The notes under the pieces were generated by a model, which saw only the letters and a program-made list of their open reading frames with translations, was not told the origin of the DNA and did not search any database. Made by a program: the position numbers and the translations under genes. A DNA stretch of 64,000 bases, from contig CP136066.1 in the NCBI GenBank assembly GCA_032622095.1, positions 227,728,961-227,792,960 of the forward strand, read 5' to 3'. Source of the DNA: Siphonodentalium dalli. Lineage: Eukaryota; Mollusca; Scaphopoda; Gadilida; Siphonodentaliidae. Of this stretch, positions 31,366 to 43,561 are shown one piece after another (within the stretch, counting starts at the first letter, position 1; each line of letters begins with the position of its first letter).

Positions 31366-32263
31366 AATTTGGTGTAGTAATCTTGTACTGTGCATTTGTT
31401 TTCGAGGGTTCGAAGGGATGAGAAATTTGTTATTCGTGATGATATTGACTATAGCTATATAATTGAGTTAATTACTTTGATTAAATTGAAGGTAATTGTT
31501 GATTAGCAGTGGAACTATTTTGTTTTGAGGCGGTGATTAGAGTTGTGGGATTTGTGGGCGTGGCTAAAGGTCGATAGCCTCTGAGAGTTCATTTCATACA
31601 ACGATTACTTTGTACACTTAAAGACCGATTTCGGGGGTGAAAAATTCGATTTCCATCAAGTCGTGTATGCTCTGATCGATGGAATAATCGTTTAAATGCC
31701 AAACGACCTAGAAACGCTTATTTGGAAACACCTGTCATACGTCAATCAACCGAGATGATGGCCAAAATGGTGCATGCAGTTAAAAAAATAAATTTAATGT
31801 ATATTATATAGTTTATTTAATTCAGGCTCAAATGGCCCATATGATAGAAATATCAATTATATGTAATACAGAATGTCTTTCCAATGTTTGAAAAGATAAG
31901 ATTCATAAAATAAATCGGAATTGCATGAACAAGTTTACTGTCAGATTCAGTCCTCTCAGACCATACACACTCTTTCTTATCAACATAGGAACAGAGCTCA
32001 CAACATTCCTGGCGTACATCCCACTTGCGCTACATCTCCATTCATATGACATAAACTTCCTATAGGCATTGTTATAACATACAATTATGGGTGAAATTTC
32101 CCCACAAAGTAGCCCTACAGCTGCAAAGTACAACAATATAATGATGAAATATACGATGAAAAAGATGGCGTTTTACATGAAATGAGCACTTGTAACAAAA
32201 TTCATGAGGATATTGGAACGGGAACAAATTGATCTATATTGCCTCATAATATCATCATCATCA
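31366..32263. other. Unassigned sequence, no gene seen
   Basis: About 900 bp without supportable coding or repeat structure. A 77-codon minus-strand frame at 31903-32136 shows no motif. Confidence 0.35.
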
Positions 32264-32541
32264 AACGAACGCGAGTTGATTGATTGATTTTATTTGGCAC
32301 AGAGTACCAGGGATAACACAAAAAAGTCTAGCACGCGCCGTTAGGGAGAGTCGTTTCTTGAAGTATCCATCCAGGCACACTATCTGACTCAGACAGGCAC
32401 ACTCAGCCAGTTTTGCGATTTTGTTCGATCCACCGGGATTCGAACTGACGGCGCGCACCTGGTCGTTCGTAGAGCAATTGTCAGTCACTGGTGCAGAAGG
32501 GTTATTTCACTTTACCGATTGCGCTAACGGAGCTCTCTATA
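32264..32541 (-). mobile_element. tRNA-derived SINE
   Basis: On the minus strand the element starts gagagctccgttagcgcaat (box-A-like ttagcgcaatcgg) and has gttcgaatcc (box B) about 90 bp later. A unique body follows (gagtgtgcctgtctgagtca, ctggatggatacttcaag), and the tail is ccaaataaaatcaatcaatc. The pol III promoter boxes and short tandem tail define a SINE. The extra spacing between the boxes shows it is not a functional tRNA gene. Confidence 0.78.
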
Positions 32542-32892
32542 ATGATGTTGACGGCTAAATATGGGGAATTTACTTGTACATGTGTCAGTAATTATTAAAT
32601 TGAGTACCGGTATATTACTGACCCCCCCCCCCCGCATTAATAGTTACTTGTTATGTAAATTGTTTATCCTCATGCAACGTCACGTCAAATGCGTTGCATG
32701 TATACCTTGGTTAATAAACTGCTTTACTCGTATTTAAATGAGGGGAAAATAGTTGGACTCTCAAGTTTATATAAACTACAGTCCATAGGTTCGAACGGAA
32801 GCAATTGATTTTTAAATTGATTTCAGTTTTGTCATCATTCTGCTTTTCTAATAAATTGGTTATTGTAAACGTCATCCAATTTAGAAAATTAT
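32542..32892. other. Unassigned sequence between SINE and satellite
   Basis: Contains a C-run at about 32622 and nothing else recognisable. Confidence 0.35.
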
Positions 32893-33053
32893 AAGTGGGT
32901 TACAAGTTGCACTTTTTTAGTACAGTGTGCGTGGCACTTTTTGGTACATTGTGCGCTATAGGGCCTAACTGGGCGAGGCACATTTTGTACATTGTGCGTT
33001 ATAAGTGAGCGTGGCACTTTTTGGTACAATGTGCGTAATAAGTGGGCGTTTCC
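32893..33053 (-). repeat. Inverted simple satellite monomers, outer block
   Basis: About four diverged copies of gtggcactttttggtacagt plus gtgcgttaaaagtgggc, the reverse complement of the satellite spacer with a single gtaccaaaaagt. They lie outside the 195-bp repeat and are more diverged than the inner block. Confidence 0.85.
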
Positions 33054-33076
33054 AAAGTGGGCAATGACAACATTTT

Positions 33077-33457
33077 TTTTTCAGCGCCTCGCTTCGCTCG
33101 GACAGCGTAGTGAAGATGCGCAAACTTTGACTCTCAAAGTAACCCGACCAACGGAGAGATAGCGTGCGGGTGGGTTCAGACTTTTGAAAAATTCCTCTGT
33201 AAATGGCTGTATTTGAGTGCGGCATCACTAAGCTATTTTTGGTATCGTATGTTGGCGGACGACAAAAATGTTTTTTCAGCGCCTCGCTTCGCTCGGACTA
33301 TGCAGTGTAGATGCGCAAACTTTGACAGCTGTACTCTCAAACTAACCCGGCCAACGCAGACATAGCGTGCGGGTGGGTTCAGACTTTTGGAAAACGGAAA
33401 GTGCTGCATCACTAAGATATTTTTGTTATAGTATGTTAGCGGACGAAACAAAATAAG
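33077..33457 (+). repeat. Two tandem 195-bp units between inverted satellite blocks
   Basis: The phrase cagcgcctcgcttcgctcgg starts at 33082 and 33277. Both units continue gatgcgcaaactttgac, ctctcaaa, taacccg(a/g)ccaacg, agcgtgcgggtgggttcaga and a final gtatgttggcggacgac-like segment. Confidence 0.88.
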
Positions 33458-33909
33458 TGGGTGTGGCACTTTTTGGTACAGTGTGTGTTAAAAGTGCGCG
33501 TGGCACTTTTTGGCACAGTGCGCGATAAAAGTCTGCGTGGCACTTTTTGGTACAGTGAGCGTCAAATGTGGGCGTGGCACTTTTTGGTACAATGTGCGTT
33601 AAAAGTGGGCGTGACACTTTTTGGGACATTGTGCGTTTAAAGTGGGCATGGCACTTTTTTAGTACAGTGTGCGTTAAAAGTGGGCGTGGCAATTTTTGGT
33701 ACACTTTTTGGTACAGTGTGCGATAAAAGTGTGCGTGGCACTTTTTGGTACACCACACTTTTTGGTACAGTGTGCGATAAAAGTGTGCGTGGCACTTTTT
33801 GGTACAGTGTGCGTTAAAAGTCAGCGTGGCACTTTTTGGTACAGTGTGCGTCAAATATGGGCGTGGCACTTTTTGGTACAATCTGCGTTAAAAGTGGGCG
33901 TGGCACTTT
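33458..33909 (-). repeat. Inverted simple 37-bp satellite monomers
   Basis: About 12 copies of gtggcactttttggtacagt plus gtgcgttaaaagtgggc, one 12-mer per monomer and no internal amplification. Two places have a doubled 12-mer (cactttttggtacacttttt near 33700 and near 33757). They are in opposite orientation to the large array that begins next. Confidence 0.93.
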
Positions 33910-36707
33910 TACGCCCAATTTTAGCGCACGCTGTACCAAAAAGTGTACCAAAAAGTGCCACGCCCACCTATAGCGCACACTGTACAAAAAAGTGTACCAA
34001 AAAGTGCCACGCCCACCTTTCAGCGCACACTGTACCAGAAAGTTTACCAAAAGTACCACGCCCACTTTCAGCGCACACTGTGCCAGAAAGTGTACCAAAA
34101 AGTGTACCAAAAAGTACCACGCCCACTTTCAGCGCACACTGTACCAGAAAGTGTACCAAAACGTGTACCAAAAAGTGCCACGCCCACTTTCAGCGCACAC
34201 TGTACCAGAAAGTGTACCAAAAAGTGTACCAAAAAGTGTATCAAAAAGTACCACGCCCACCTTTAGCGCACACTGTACCAGAAAGTGTACCAAAAAGTGT
34301 ACCAAAAAGTGCCACGCCCACCTTTAGCGCACACTGTACCAGAAAGTGTACCAAAAAGTGTACCAAAAAGTGTACCAACAAGTACCACGCCCACTTTCAG
34401 CGCACACTGTACCAAAAAGTGTACCAAAAAGTGTACCAAAAAGTGCCACGCCCACTTTCAGCGCACACTGTACCAGAAAGTGTACCAGAAAGTGTACCAA
34501 AAAGTGTACCAAAAAGTACCACGCCCACTTTCAGCGCACACTGTACCAGAGAGTGTACCAAAAAGTGAACCAAAAAGTGTACCAAAAAGTGCCACGCCCA
34601 CTGTCAGCGCACACTGTACCAAAAAGTGTACTAAAAAGTGTACCAAAAAGTGCCACGCCCACTTTCAGCGCACACTGTACCAAAAAGTGTACTAAAAAGT
34701 GTACCAAAAAGTGCCACGCCCACTTTCAGCGCACACTGTACCAAAAAGTGTACCAAAAAGTGTACCAAAAAGTGTACCAACAAGTACCACGCCCACTTTC
34801 AGCGCACACTGTACCAGAAAGTGTACCAAAAAGTGTACCAAAAAGTACCACGCCCACCTTTAGCGCACTCTGTACCAGAAAGTGTACCAAAAAGTGTACC
34901 AAAAAGTGTACCAACAAGTACCACGCCCACTTTCAGCGCACACTGTACCAAAAAGTGTACCAAAAAGTGTACCAAAAAGTGCCACGCCCACTTTCAGCGC
35001 ACACTGTACCAAAAAGTGTACTAAAAAGTGTACCAAAAAGTGTACCAAAATATGCCACGCCCACTTTCAGAGCACACTGTACCAGAAAGTGTACCAAAAA
35101 GTGTACCAAAAAGTGTACCAAAAAGTGCCACGCCCACTTTCAGCGCACACTGTACCAGAAAGTGTACCAAAAAGTGTACCAAAAAGTGCCACGCCCACCT
35201 TAAGCGCACACTGTACCAGAAAGTGTACCAAAAAGTGTACCAAAAAGTGTACCAACAAGTACCACGCCCACTTTCAGCGCACACTGTACCAAAAAGTGTA
35301 CCAAAAAGTGTACCAAAAAGTGTACCAAAAAGTGCCACGCCCACTTTCAGCGCATACTGTACCAGAAAGTGTACCAGAAAGTGTACCAAAAAGTGTACCT
35401 AAAAGTGTACCAAAAAGTGCCACGCCCACTTTCAGCGCACACTGTACCAAAAAGTGTACTAAAAAGTGTACCAAAAAGTGTACCAAAATATGCCACGCCT
35501 ACTTTCAGAGCACACTGTACCAGAAAGTGTACCAAAAAGTGTACCAAAAGTGCCACGCCCTTTCAGCGCACACTGTACCAGAAAGTGTACCAAAAAGTGT
35601 ACCAAAAAGTGTACCAAAAAGTACCACGCCCACCTTTAGCGCACACTGTACCAGAAAGTGTACCAACAAGTGTACCAAAAAGTGTACCAACAAGTACCAC
35701 GCCCACTTTCAGCGCACACTGTACCAAAAAGTGTACCAAAAAGTGTACCAAAAAGTGCCACGCCCACTTTCAGCGCACACTGTACCAGAAAGTGTACCAG
35801 AAAGTGTACCAAAAAGTGTACCAAAAAGTACCACGCCCACTTTCAGCGCACACTGTACCAAAAAGTGTACTAAAAAGTGTACCAAAAAGTGTACCAAAAA
35901 GTGCCACGCCCACTTTCAGCGCACACTGTACCAGAAAGTGTACCAAAAAGTGTACCAAAAAGTACCACGCCCACTTTCAGCGCACACTGTACCAGAAAGT
36001 GTACCAAAAAGTGTACCAAAAAGTGTACCAAAAAGTGCCACGCCCACTGTCAGCGCACACTGTACCAAAAAGTGTACTAAAAAGTGTACCAAAAAGTGCC
36101 ACGCCCACTTTCAGCGCACACTGTACCAAAAAGTGTACTAAAAAGTGTACCAAAAAGTGCCACGCCCACTTTCAGCGCACACTGTACCAAAAAGTGTACC
36201 AAAAAGTGTACCAAAAAGTGTACCAACAAGTACCACGCCCACTTTCAGCGCACACTGTACCAGAAAGTGTACCAAAAAGTGTACCAAAAAGTACCACGCC
36301 CACCTTTAGCGCACACTGTACCAGAAAGTGTACCAAAAAGTGTACCAAAAAGTGTACCAACAAGTACCACGCCCACTTTCAGCGCACACTGTACCAAAAA
36401 GTGTACCAAAAAGTGCCACGCCCACTTTCAGCGCACACTGTACCAAAAAGTGTACTAAAAAGTGTACCAAAAAGTGTACCAAAATATGCCACGCCCACTT
36501 TCAGAGCACACTGTACCAGAAAGTGTACCAAAAAGTGTACCAAAAAGTGTACCAAAAAGTGCCACGCCCACTTTCAGCGCACACTGTACCAGAAAGTGTA
36601 CCAAAAAGATTACCAAAAAGTGCCACGCCCACCTTTAGCGCACACTGTACCAGAAAGTGTACCAAAAAGTGTACCAAAAAGTGTACCAACAAGTACCACG
36701 CCCACTT

Positions 36708-39700
36708 TCAGCGCACACTGTACCAAAAAGTGTACCAAAAAGTGTACCAAAAAGTGTACCAAAAAGTGTACCAAAAAGTGCCACGCCCACTTTCAGTGCA
36801 TACTGTACCAGAAAGTGTACCAGAAAGTGTACCAAAAAGTGTACCTAAAAGTGTACCAAAAAGTGCCACGCCCACTTTCAGCGCACACTGTACCAAAAAG
36901 TGCACTAAAAAGTGTACCAAAAAGTGTACCAAAATATGCCACGCCCACTTTCAGAGCACACTGTACCAGAAAGTGTACCAAAAAGTGTACCAAAAGTGCC
37001 ACGCCCTTTCAGCGCACACTGTACCAGAAAGTGTACCAAAAAGTGTACCAAAAAGTGTACCAAAAAGTACCACGCCCACCTTTAGCGCACACTGTACCAG
37101 AAAGTGTACCAAAAAGTGTACCAAAAAGTGTACCAACAAGTACCACGCCCACTTTCAGCGCACACTGTACCAAAAAGTGTACCAAAAAGTGTACCAAAAA
37201 GTGCCACGCCCACTTTCAGCGCACACTGTACCAGAAAGTGTACCAGAAAGTGTACCAAAAAGTGTACCAAAAAGTACCACGCCCACTTTCAGCGCACACT
37301 GTACCAAAAAGTGTACTAAAAAGTGTACCAAAAAGTGTACCAAAATATGCCACGCCCACTTTCAGAGCACACTGTACCAGAAAGTGTACCAAAAAGTGTA
37401 CCAAAAGTGCCACGCCCTTTCAGCGCACACTGTACCAGAAAGTGTACCAAAAAGTGTACCAAAAAGTGTACCAAAAAGTGCCACGCCCACCTTTAGCGCA
37501 CACTGTACCAGAAAGTGTACCAAAAAGTGTACCAAAAAGTGTACCAAAAAGTACCACGCCCACCTTTAGCGCACACTGTACCAGAAAGTGTACCAAAAAG
37601 TGTACCAAAAAGTGTACCAACAAGTACCACGCCCACTTTCAGCGCACACTGTACCAAAAAGTGTACCAAAAAGTGTACCAAAAAGTGCCACGCCCACTTT
37701 CAGCGCACACTGTACCAAAAAGTGTACTAAAAAGTGTACCAAAAAGTGTACCAAAATATGCCACGCCCACTTTCAGAGCACACTGTACCAGAAAGTGTAC
37801 CAAAAAGTGTACCAAAAAGTGCCACGCCCACTTTCAGCGCACACTGTACCAGAAAGTGTACCAAAAAGTGTACCAAAAAGTGCCACGCCCACCTTTAGCG
37901 CACACTGTACCAGAAAGTGTACCAAAAAGTGTACCAAAAAGTGTACCAACAAGTACCACGCCCACTTTCAGCGCACACTGTACCAAAAAGTGTACCAAAA
38001 AGTGTACCAAAAAGTGTACCAAAAAGTGTACCAAAAAGTGCCACGCCCACTTTCAGTGCATACTGTACCAGAAAGTGTACCAGAAAGTGTACCAAAAAGT
38101 GTACCTAAAAGTGTACCAAAAAGTGCCACGCCCACTTTCAGCGCACACTGTACCAAAAAGTGCACTAAAAAGTGTACCAAAAAGTGTACCAAAATATGCC
38201 ACGCCCACTTTCAGAGCACACTGTACCAGAAAGTGTACCAAAAAGTGTACCAAAAGTGCCACGCCCTTTCAGCGCACACTGTACCAGAAAGTGTACCAGA
38301 AAGTGTACCAAAAAGTGTACCAAAAAGTACCACGCCCACCTTTAGCGCACACTGTACCAGAAAGTGTACCAAAAAGTGTACCAAAAAGTGTACCAACAAG
38401 TACCACGCCCACTTTCAGCGCACACTGTACCAAAAAGTGTACCAAAAAGTGTACCAAAAAGTGCCACGCCCACTTTCAGCGCACACTGTACCAAAAAGTG
38501 TACTAAAAAGTGTACCAAAAAGTGTACCAAAATATGCCACGCCCACTTTCAGAGCACACTGTACCAGAAAGTGTACCAAAAAGTGTACCAAAAAGTGTAC
38601 CAAAAAGTGCCACGCCCACTTTCAGCGCACACTGTACCAGAAAGTGTACCAAAAAGTGTACCAAAAAGTGCCACGCCCACCTTTAGCGCACACTGTACCA
38701 GAAAGTGTACCAAAAAGTGTACCAAAAAGTGTACCAACAAGTACCACGCCCACTTTCAGCGCACACTGTACCAAAAAGTGTACCAAAAAGTGTACCAAAA
38801 AGTGTACCAAAAAGTGTACCAAAAAGTGCCACGCCCACTTTCAGTGCATACTGTACCAGAAAGTGTACCAGAAAGTGTACCAAAAAGTGTACCAAAAAGT
38901 GTACCAAAAAGTACCACGCCCACTTTCAGCGCACACTGTACCAAAAAGTGTACTAAAAAGTGTACCAAAAAGTGTACCAAAATATGCCACGCCCACTTTC
39001 AGAGCACACTGTACCAGAAAGTGTACCAAAAAGTGTACCAAAAGTGCCACGCCCTTTCAGCGCACACTGTACCAGAAAGTGTACCAAAAAGTGTACCAAA
39101 AAGTGTACCAAAAAGTGCCACGCCCACCTTTAGCGCACACTGTACCAGAAAGTGTACCAAAAAGTGGACCAAAAAGTGTACCAACAAGTACCACGCCCAC
39201 TTTCAGCGCACACTGTACCAAAAAGTGTACCAAAAAGTGTACCAAAACGTGCCACGCCCACTTTCAGCGCACATTGTACCAGAAAGTGTACCAGAAAGTG
39301 TACCAAAAAGTGTACCAAAAAGTAACACGCCCACTTTCAGCGCACACTGTACCAGAAAGTGTACCAAAAAGTGTACCAAAAAGTGCCACGCCCACCTTTA
39401 GCGCACACTGTACCAGAAAGTGTACCAAAAAGTGTACCAAAAAGTGTACCAACAAGTACCACGCCCACTTTCAGCGCACACTGTACCAAAAAGTGTACCA
39501 AAAAGTGTACCAAAAAGTGCCACGCCCACTTTCAGCGCACACTGTACCAGAAAGTGTACCAGAAAGTGTACCAAAAAGTGTACCAAAAAGTACCACGCCC
39601 ACTTTCAGCGCACACTGTACCAGAGAGTGTACCAAAAAGTGAACCAAAAAGTGTACCAAAAAGTGCCACGCCCACTGTCAGCGAACACTGTACCAAAAAG

Positions 39701-42206
39701 TGTACTAAAAAGTGTACCAAAAAGTGCCACGCCCACTTTCAGCGCACACTGTACCAAAAAGTGTACTAAAAAGTGTACCAAAAAGTGCCACGCCCACTTT
39801 CAGCGCACACTGTACCAAAAAGTGTACCAAAAAGTGTACCAAAAAGTGTACCAAAAAGTGCCACGCCCACCTTTAGCGCACACTGTACCAGAAAGTGTAC
39901 CAAAAAGTGTACCAAAAAGTGTACCAACAAGTACCACGCCCACTTTCAGCGCACACTGTACCAAAAAGTGTACCAAAAAGTGTACCAAAAAGTGTACCAA
40001 AAAGTGTACCAAAAAGTGCCACGCCCACTTTCAGTGCATACTGTACCAAAAAGTGTACCAGAAAGTGTACCAAAAAGTGTACCTAAAAGTGTACCAAAAA
40101 GTGCCACGCCCACTTTCAGCGCACACTGTACCAAAAAGTGCACTAAAAAGTGTACCAAAAAGTGTACCAAAATATGCCACGCCCACTTTCAGAGCACACT
40201 GTACCAGAAAGTGTACCAAAAAGTGTACCAAAAGTGCCACGCCCTTTCAGCGCACACTGTACCAGAAAGTGTACCAAAAAGTGTACCAAAAAGTGTACCA
40301 AAAAGTACCACGCCCACCTTTAGCGCACACTGTACCAGAAAGTGTACCAAAAAGTGTACCAAAAAGTGTACCAACAAGTACCACGCCCACTTTCAGCGCA
40401 CACTGTACCAAAAAGTGTACCAAAAAGTGTACCAAAAAGTGCCACGCCCACTTTCAGCGCACACTGTACCAGAAAGTGTACCAGAAAGTGTACCAAAAAG
40501 TGTACCAAAAAGTACCACGCCCACTTTCAGCGCACACTGTACCAAAAAGTGTACTAAAAAGTGTACCAAAAAGTGTACCAAAATATGCCACGCCCACTTT
40601 CAGAGCACACTGTACCAGAAAGTGTACCAAAAAGTGTACCAAAAGTGCCACGCCCTTTCAGCGCACACTGTACCAGAAAGTGTACCAAAAAGTGTACCAA
40701 AAAGTGTACCAAAAAGTGCCACGCCCACCTTTAGCGCACACTGTACCAGAAAGTGTACCAAAAAGTGTACCAAAAAGTGTACCAAAAAGTACCACGCCCA
40801 CCTTTAGCGCACACTGTACCAGAAAGTGTACCAAAAAGTGTACCAAAAAGTGTACCAACAAGTACCACGCCCACTTTCAGCGCACACTGTACCAAAAAGT
40901 GTACCAAAAAGTGCCACGCCCACTTTCAGCGCACACTGTACCAAAAAGTGTACTAAAAAGTGTACCAAAAAGTGTACCAAAATATGCCACGCCCACTTTC
41001 AGAGCACACTGTACCAGAAAGTGTACCAAAAAGTGTACCAAAAAGTGCCACGCCCACTTTCAGCGCACACTGTACCAGAAAGTGTACCAAAAAGTGTACC
41101 AAAAAGTGCCACGCCCACCTTTAGCGCACACTGTACCAGAAAGTGTACCAAAAAGTGTACCAAAAAGTGTACCAACAAGTACCACGCCCACTTTCAGCGC
41201 ACACTGTACCAAAAAGTGTACCAAAAAGTGTACCAAAAAGTGTACCAAAAAGTGTACCAAAAAGTGCCACGCCCACTTTCAGTGCATACTGTACCAGAAA
41301 GTGTACCAGAAAGTGTACCAAAAAGTGTACCTAAAAGTGTACCAAAAAGTGCCACGCCCACTTTCAGCGCACACTGTACCAAAAAGTGCACTAAAAAGTG
41401 TACCAAAAAGTGTACCAAAATATGCCACGCCCACTTTCAGAGCACACTGTACCAGAAAGTGTACCAAAAAGTGTACCAAAAGTGCCACGCCCTTTCAGCG
41501 CACACTGTACCAGAAAGTGTACCAGAAAGTGTACCAAAAAGTGTACCAAAAAGTACCACGCCCACCTTTAGCGCACACTGTACCAGAAAGTGTACCAAAA
41601 AGTGTACCAAAAAGTGTACCAACAAGTACCACGCCCACTTTCAGCGCACACTGTACCAAAAAGTGTACCAAAAAGTGTACCAAAAAGTGCCACGCCCACT
41701 TTCAGCGCACACTGTACCAAAAAGTGTACTAAAAAGTGTACCAAAAAGTGTACCAAAATATGCCACGCCCACTTTCAGAGCACACTGTACCAGAAAGTGT
41801 ACCAAAAAGTGTACCAAAAAGTGTACCAAAAAGTGCCACGCCCACTTTCAGCGCACACTGTACCAGAAAGTGTACCAAAAAGTGTACCAAAAAGTGCCAC
41901 GCCCACCTTTAGCGCACACTGTACCAGAAAGTGTACCAAAAAGTGTACCAAAAAGTGTACCAACAAGTACCACGCCCACTTTCAGCGCACACTGTACCAA
42001 AAAGTGTACCAAAAAGTGTACCAAAAAGTGTACCAAAAAGTGTACCAAAAAGTGCCACGCCCACTTTCAGTGCATACTGTACCAGAAAGTGTACCAGAAA
42101 GTGTACCAAAAAGTGTACCTAAAAGTGTACCAAAAAGTACCACGCCCACTTTCAGCGCACACTGTACCAAAAAGTGTACTAAAAAGTGTACCAAAAAGTG
42201 TACCAA
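36708..42206 (+). repeat. Two 3.23-kb superblocks inside array 2
   Basis: Variant monomers at 36708, 37968 and 38756 recur at 39946, 41194 and 41982, offsets 3238, 3226 and 3226. The 12-bp offset difference equals one core unit. Confidence 0.75.
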
Positions 42207-43561
42207 AATATGCCACGCCCACTTTCAGAGCACACTGTACCAGAAAGTGTACCTAAAAGTGTACCAAAAGTGCCACGCCCTTTCAGCGCACACTGTACCA
42301 GAAAGTGTACCAAAAAGTGTACCAAAAAGTGTACCAAAAAGTGCCACGCCCACCTTTAGCGCACACTGTACCAGAAAGTGTACCAAAAAGTGGACCAAAA
42401 AGTGTACCAACAAGTACCACGCCCACTTTCAGCGCACACTGTACCAAAAAGTGTACCAAAAAGTGTACCAAAACGTGCCACGCCCACTTTCAGCGCACAC
42501 TGTACCAGAAAGTGTACCAGAAAGTGTACCAAAAAGTGTACCAAAAAGTAACACGCCCACTTTCAGCGCACACTGTACCAGAAAGTGTACCAAAAAGTGT
42601 ACCAAAAAGTGCCACGCCCACCTTTAGCGCACACTGTACCAGAAAGTGTACCAAAAAGTGTACCAAAAAGTGTACCAACAAGTACCACGCCCACTTTCAG
42701 CGCACACTGTACCAAAAAGTGTACCAAAAAGTGTACCAAAAAGTGCCACGCCCACTTTCAGCGCACACTGTACCAGAAAGTGTACCAGAAAGTGAACCAA
42801 AAAGTGTACCAAAAAGTGCCACGCCCACTGTCAGCGAACACTGTACCAAAAAGTGTACTAAAAAGTGTACCAAAAAGTGCCACGCCCACTTTCAGCGCAC
42901 ACTGTACCAAAAAGTGTACTAAAAAGTGTACCAAAAAGTGCCACGCCCACTTTCAGCGCACACTGTACCAAAAAGTGTACCAAAAAGTGTACCAAAAAGT
43001 GTACCAACAAGTACCACGCCCACTTTCAGCGCACACTGTACCAGAAAGTGTACCAAAAAGTGTACCAAAAAGTACCACGCCCACCTTTAGCGCACTCTGT
43101 ACCAGAAAGTGTACCAAAAAGTGTACCAAAAAGTGTACCAACAAGTACCACGCCCACTTTCAGCGCACACTGTACCAAAAAGTGTACCAAAAAGTGTACC
43201 AAAAAGTGCCACGCCCACTTTCAGCGCACACTGTACCAAAAAGTGTACCAAAAAGTGTACCAAAATATGCCACGCCCACTTTCAGAGCACACTGTACCAG
43301 AAAGTGTACCAAAAAGTGTACCAAAAAGTGTACCAAAAAGTGCCACGCCCACTTTCAGCGCACACTGTACCAGAAAGTGTACCAAAAAGTGTACCAAAAA
43401 GTGCCACGCCCACCTTAAGCGCACACTGTACCAGAAAGTGTACCAAAAAGTGTACCAAAAAGTGTACCAACAAGTACCACGCCCACTTTCAGCGCACACT
43501 GTACCAAAAAGTGTACCAAAAAGTGTACCAAAAAGTGTACCAAAAAGTGCCACGCCCACTT

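Noticed and set aside
32264-32541. tRNA gene
   Set aside because: Box A and box B are present, but the spacing is too long and a SINE body and tail follow.
35369-38506. 1045-codon open frame (and many others over 300 codons) in the satellite
   Set aside because: All frames of the repeat are open and the products are pure low-complexity repeats that change frame with monomer length; no start context, splice signals or domain.
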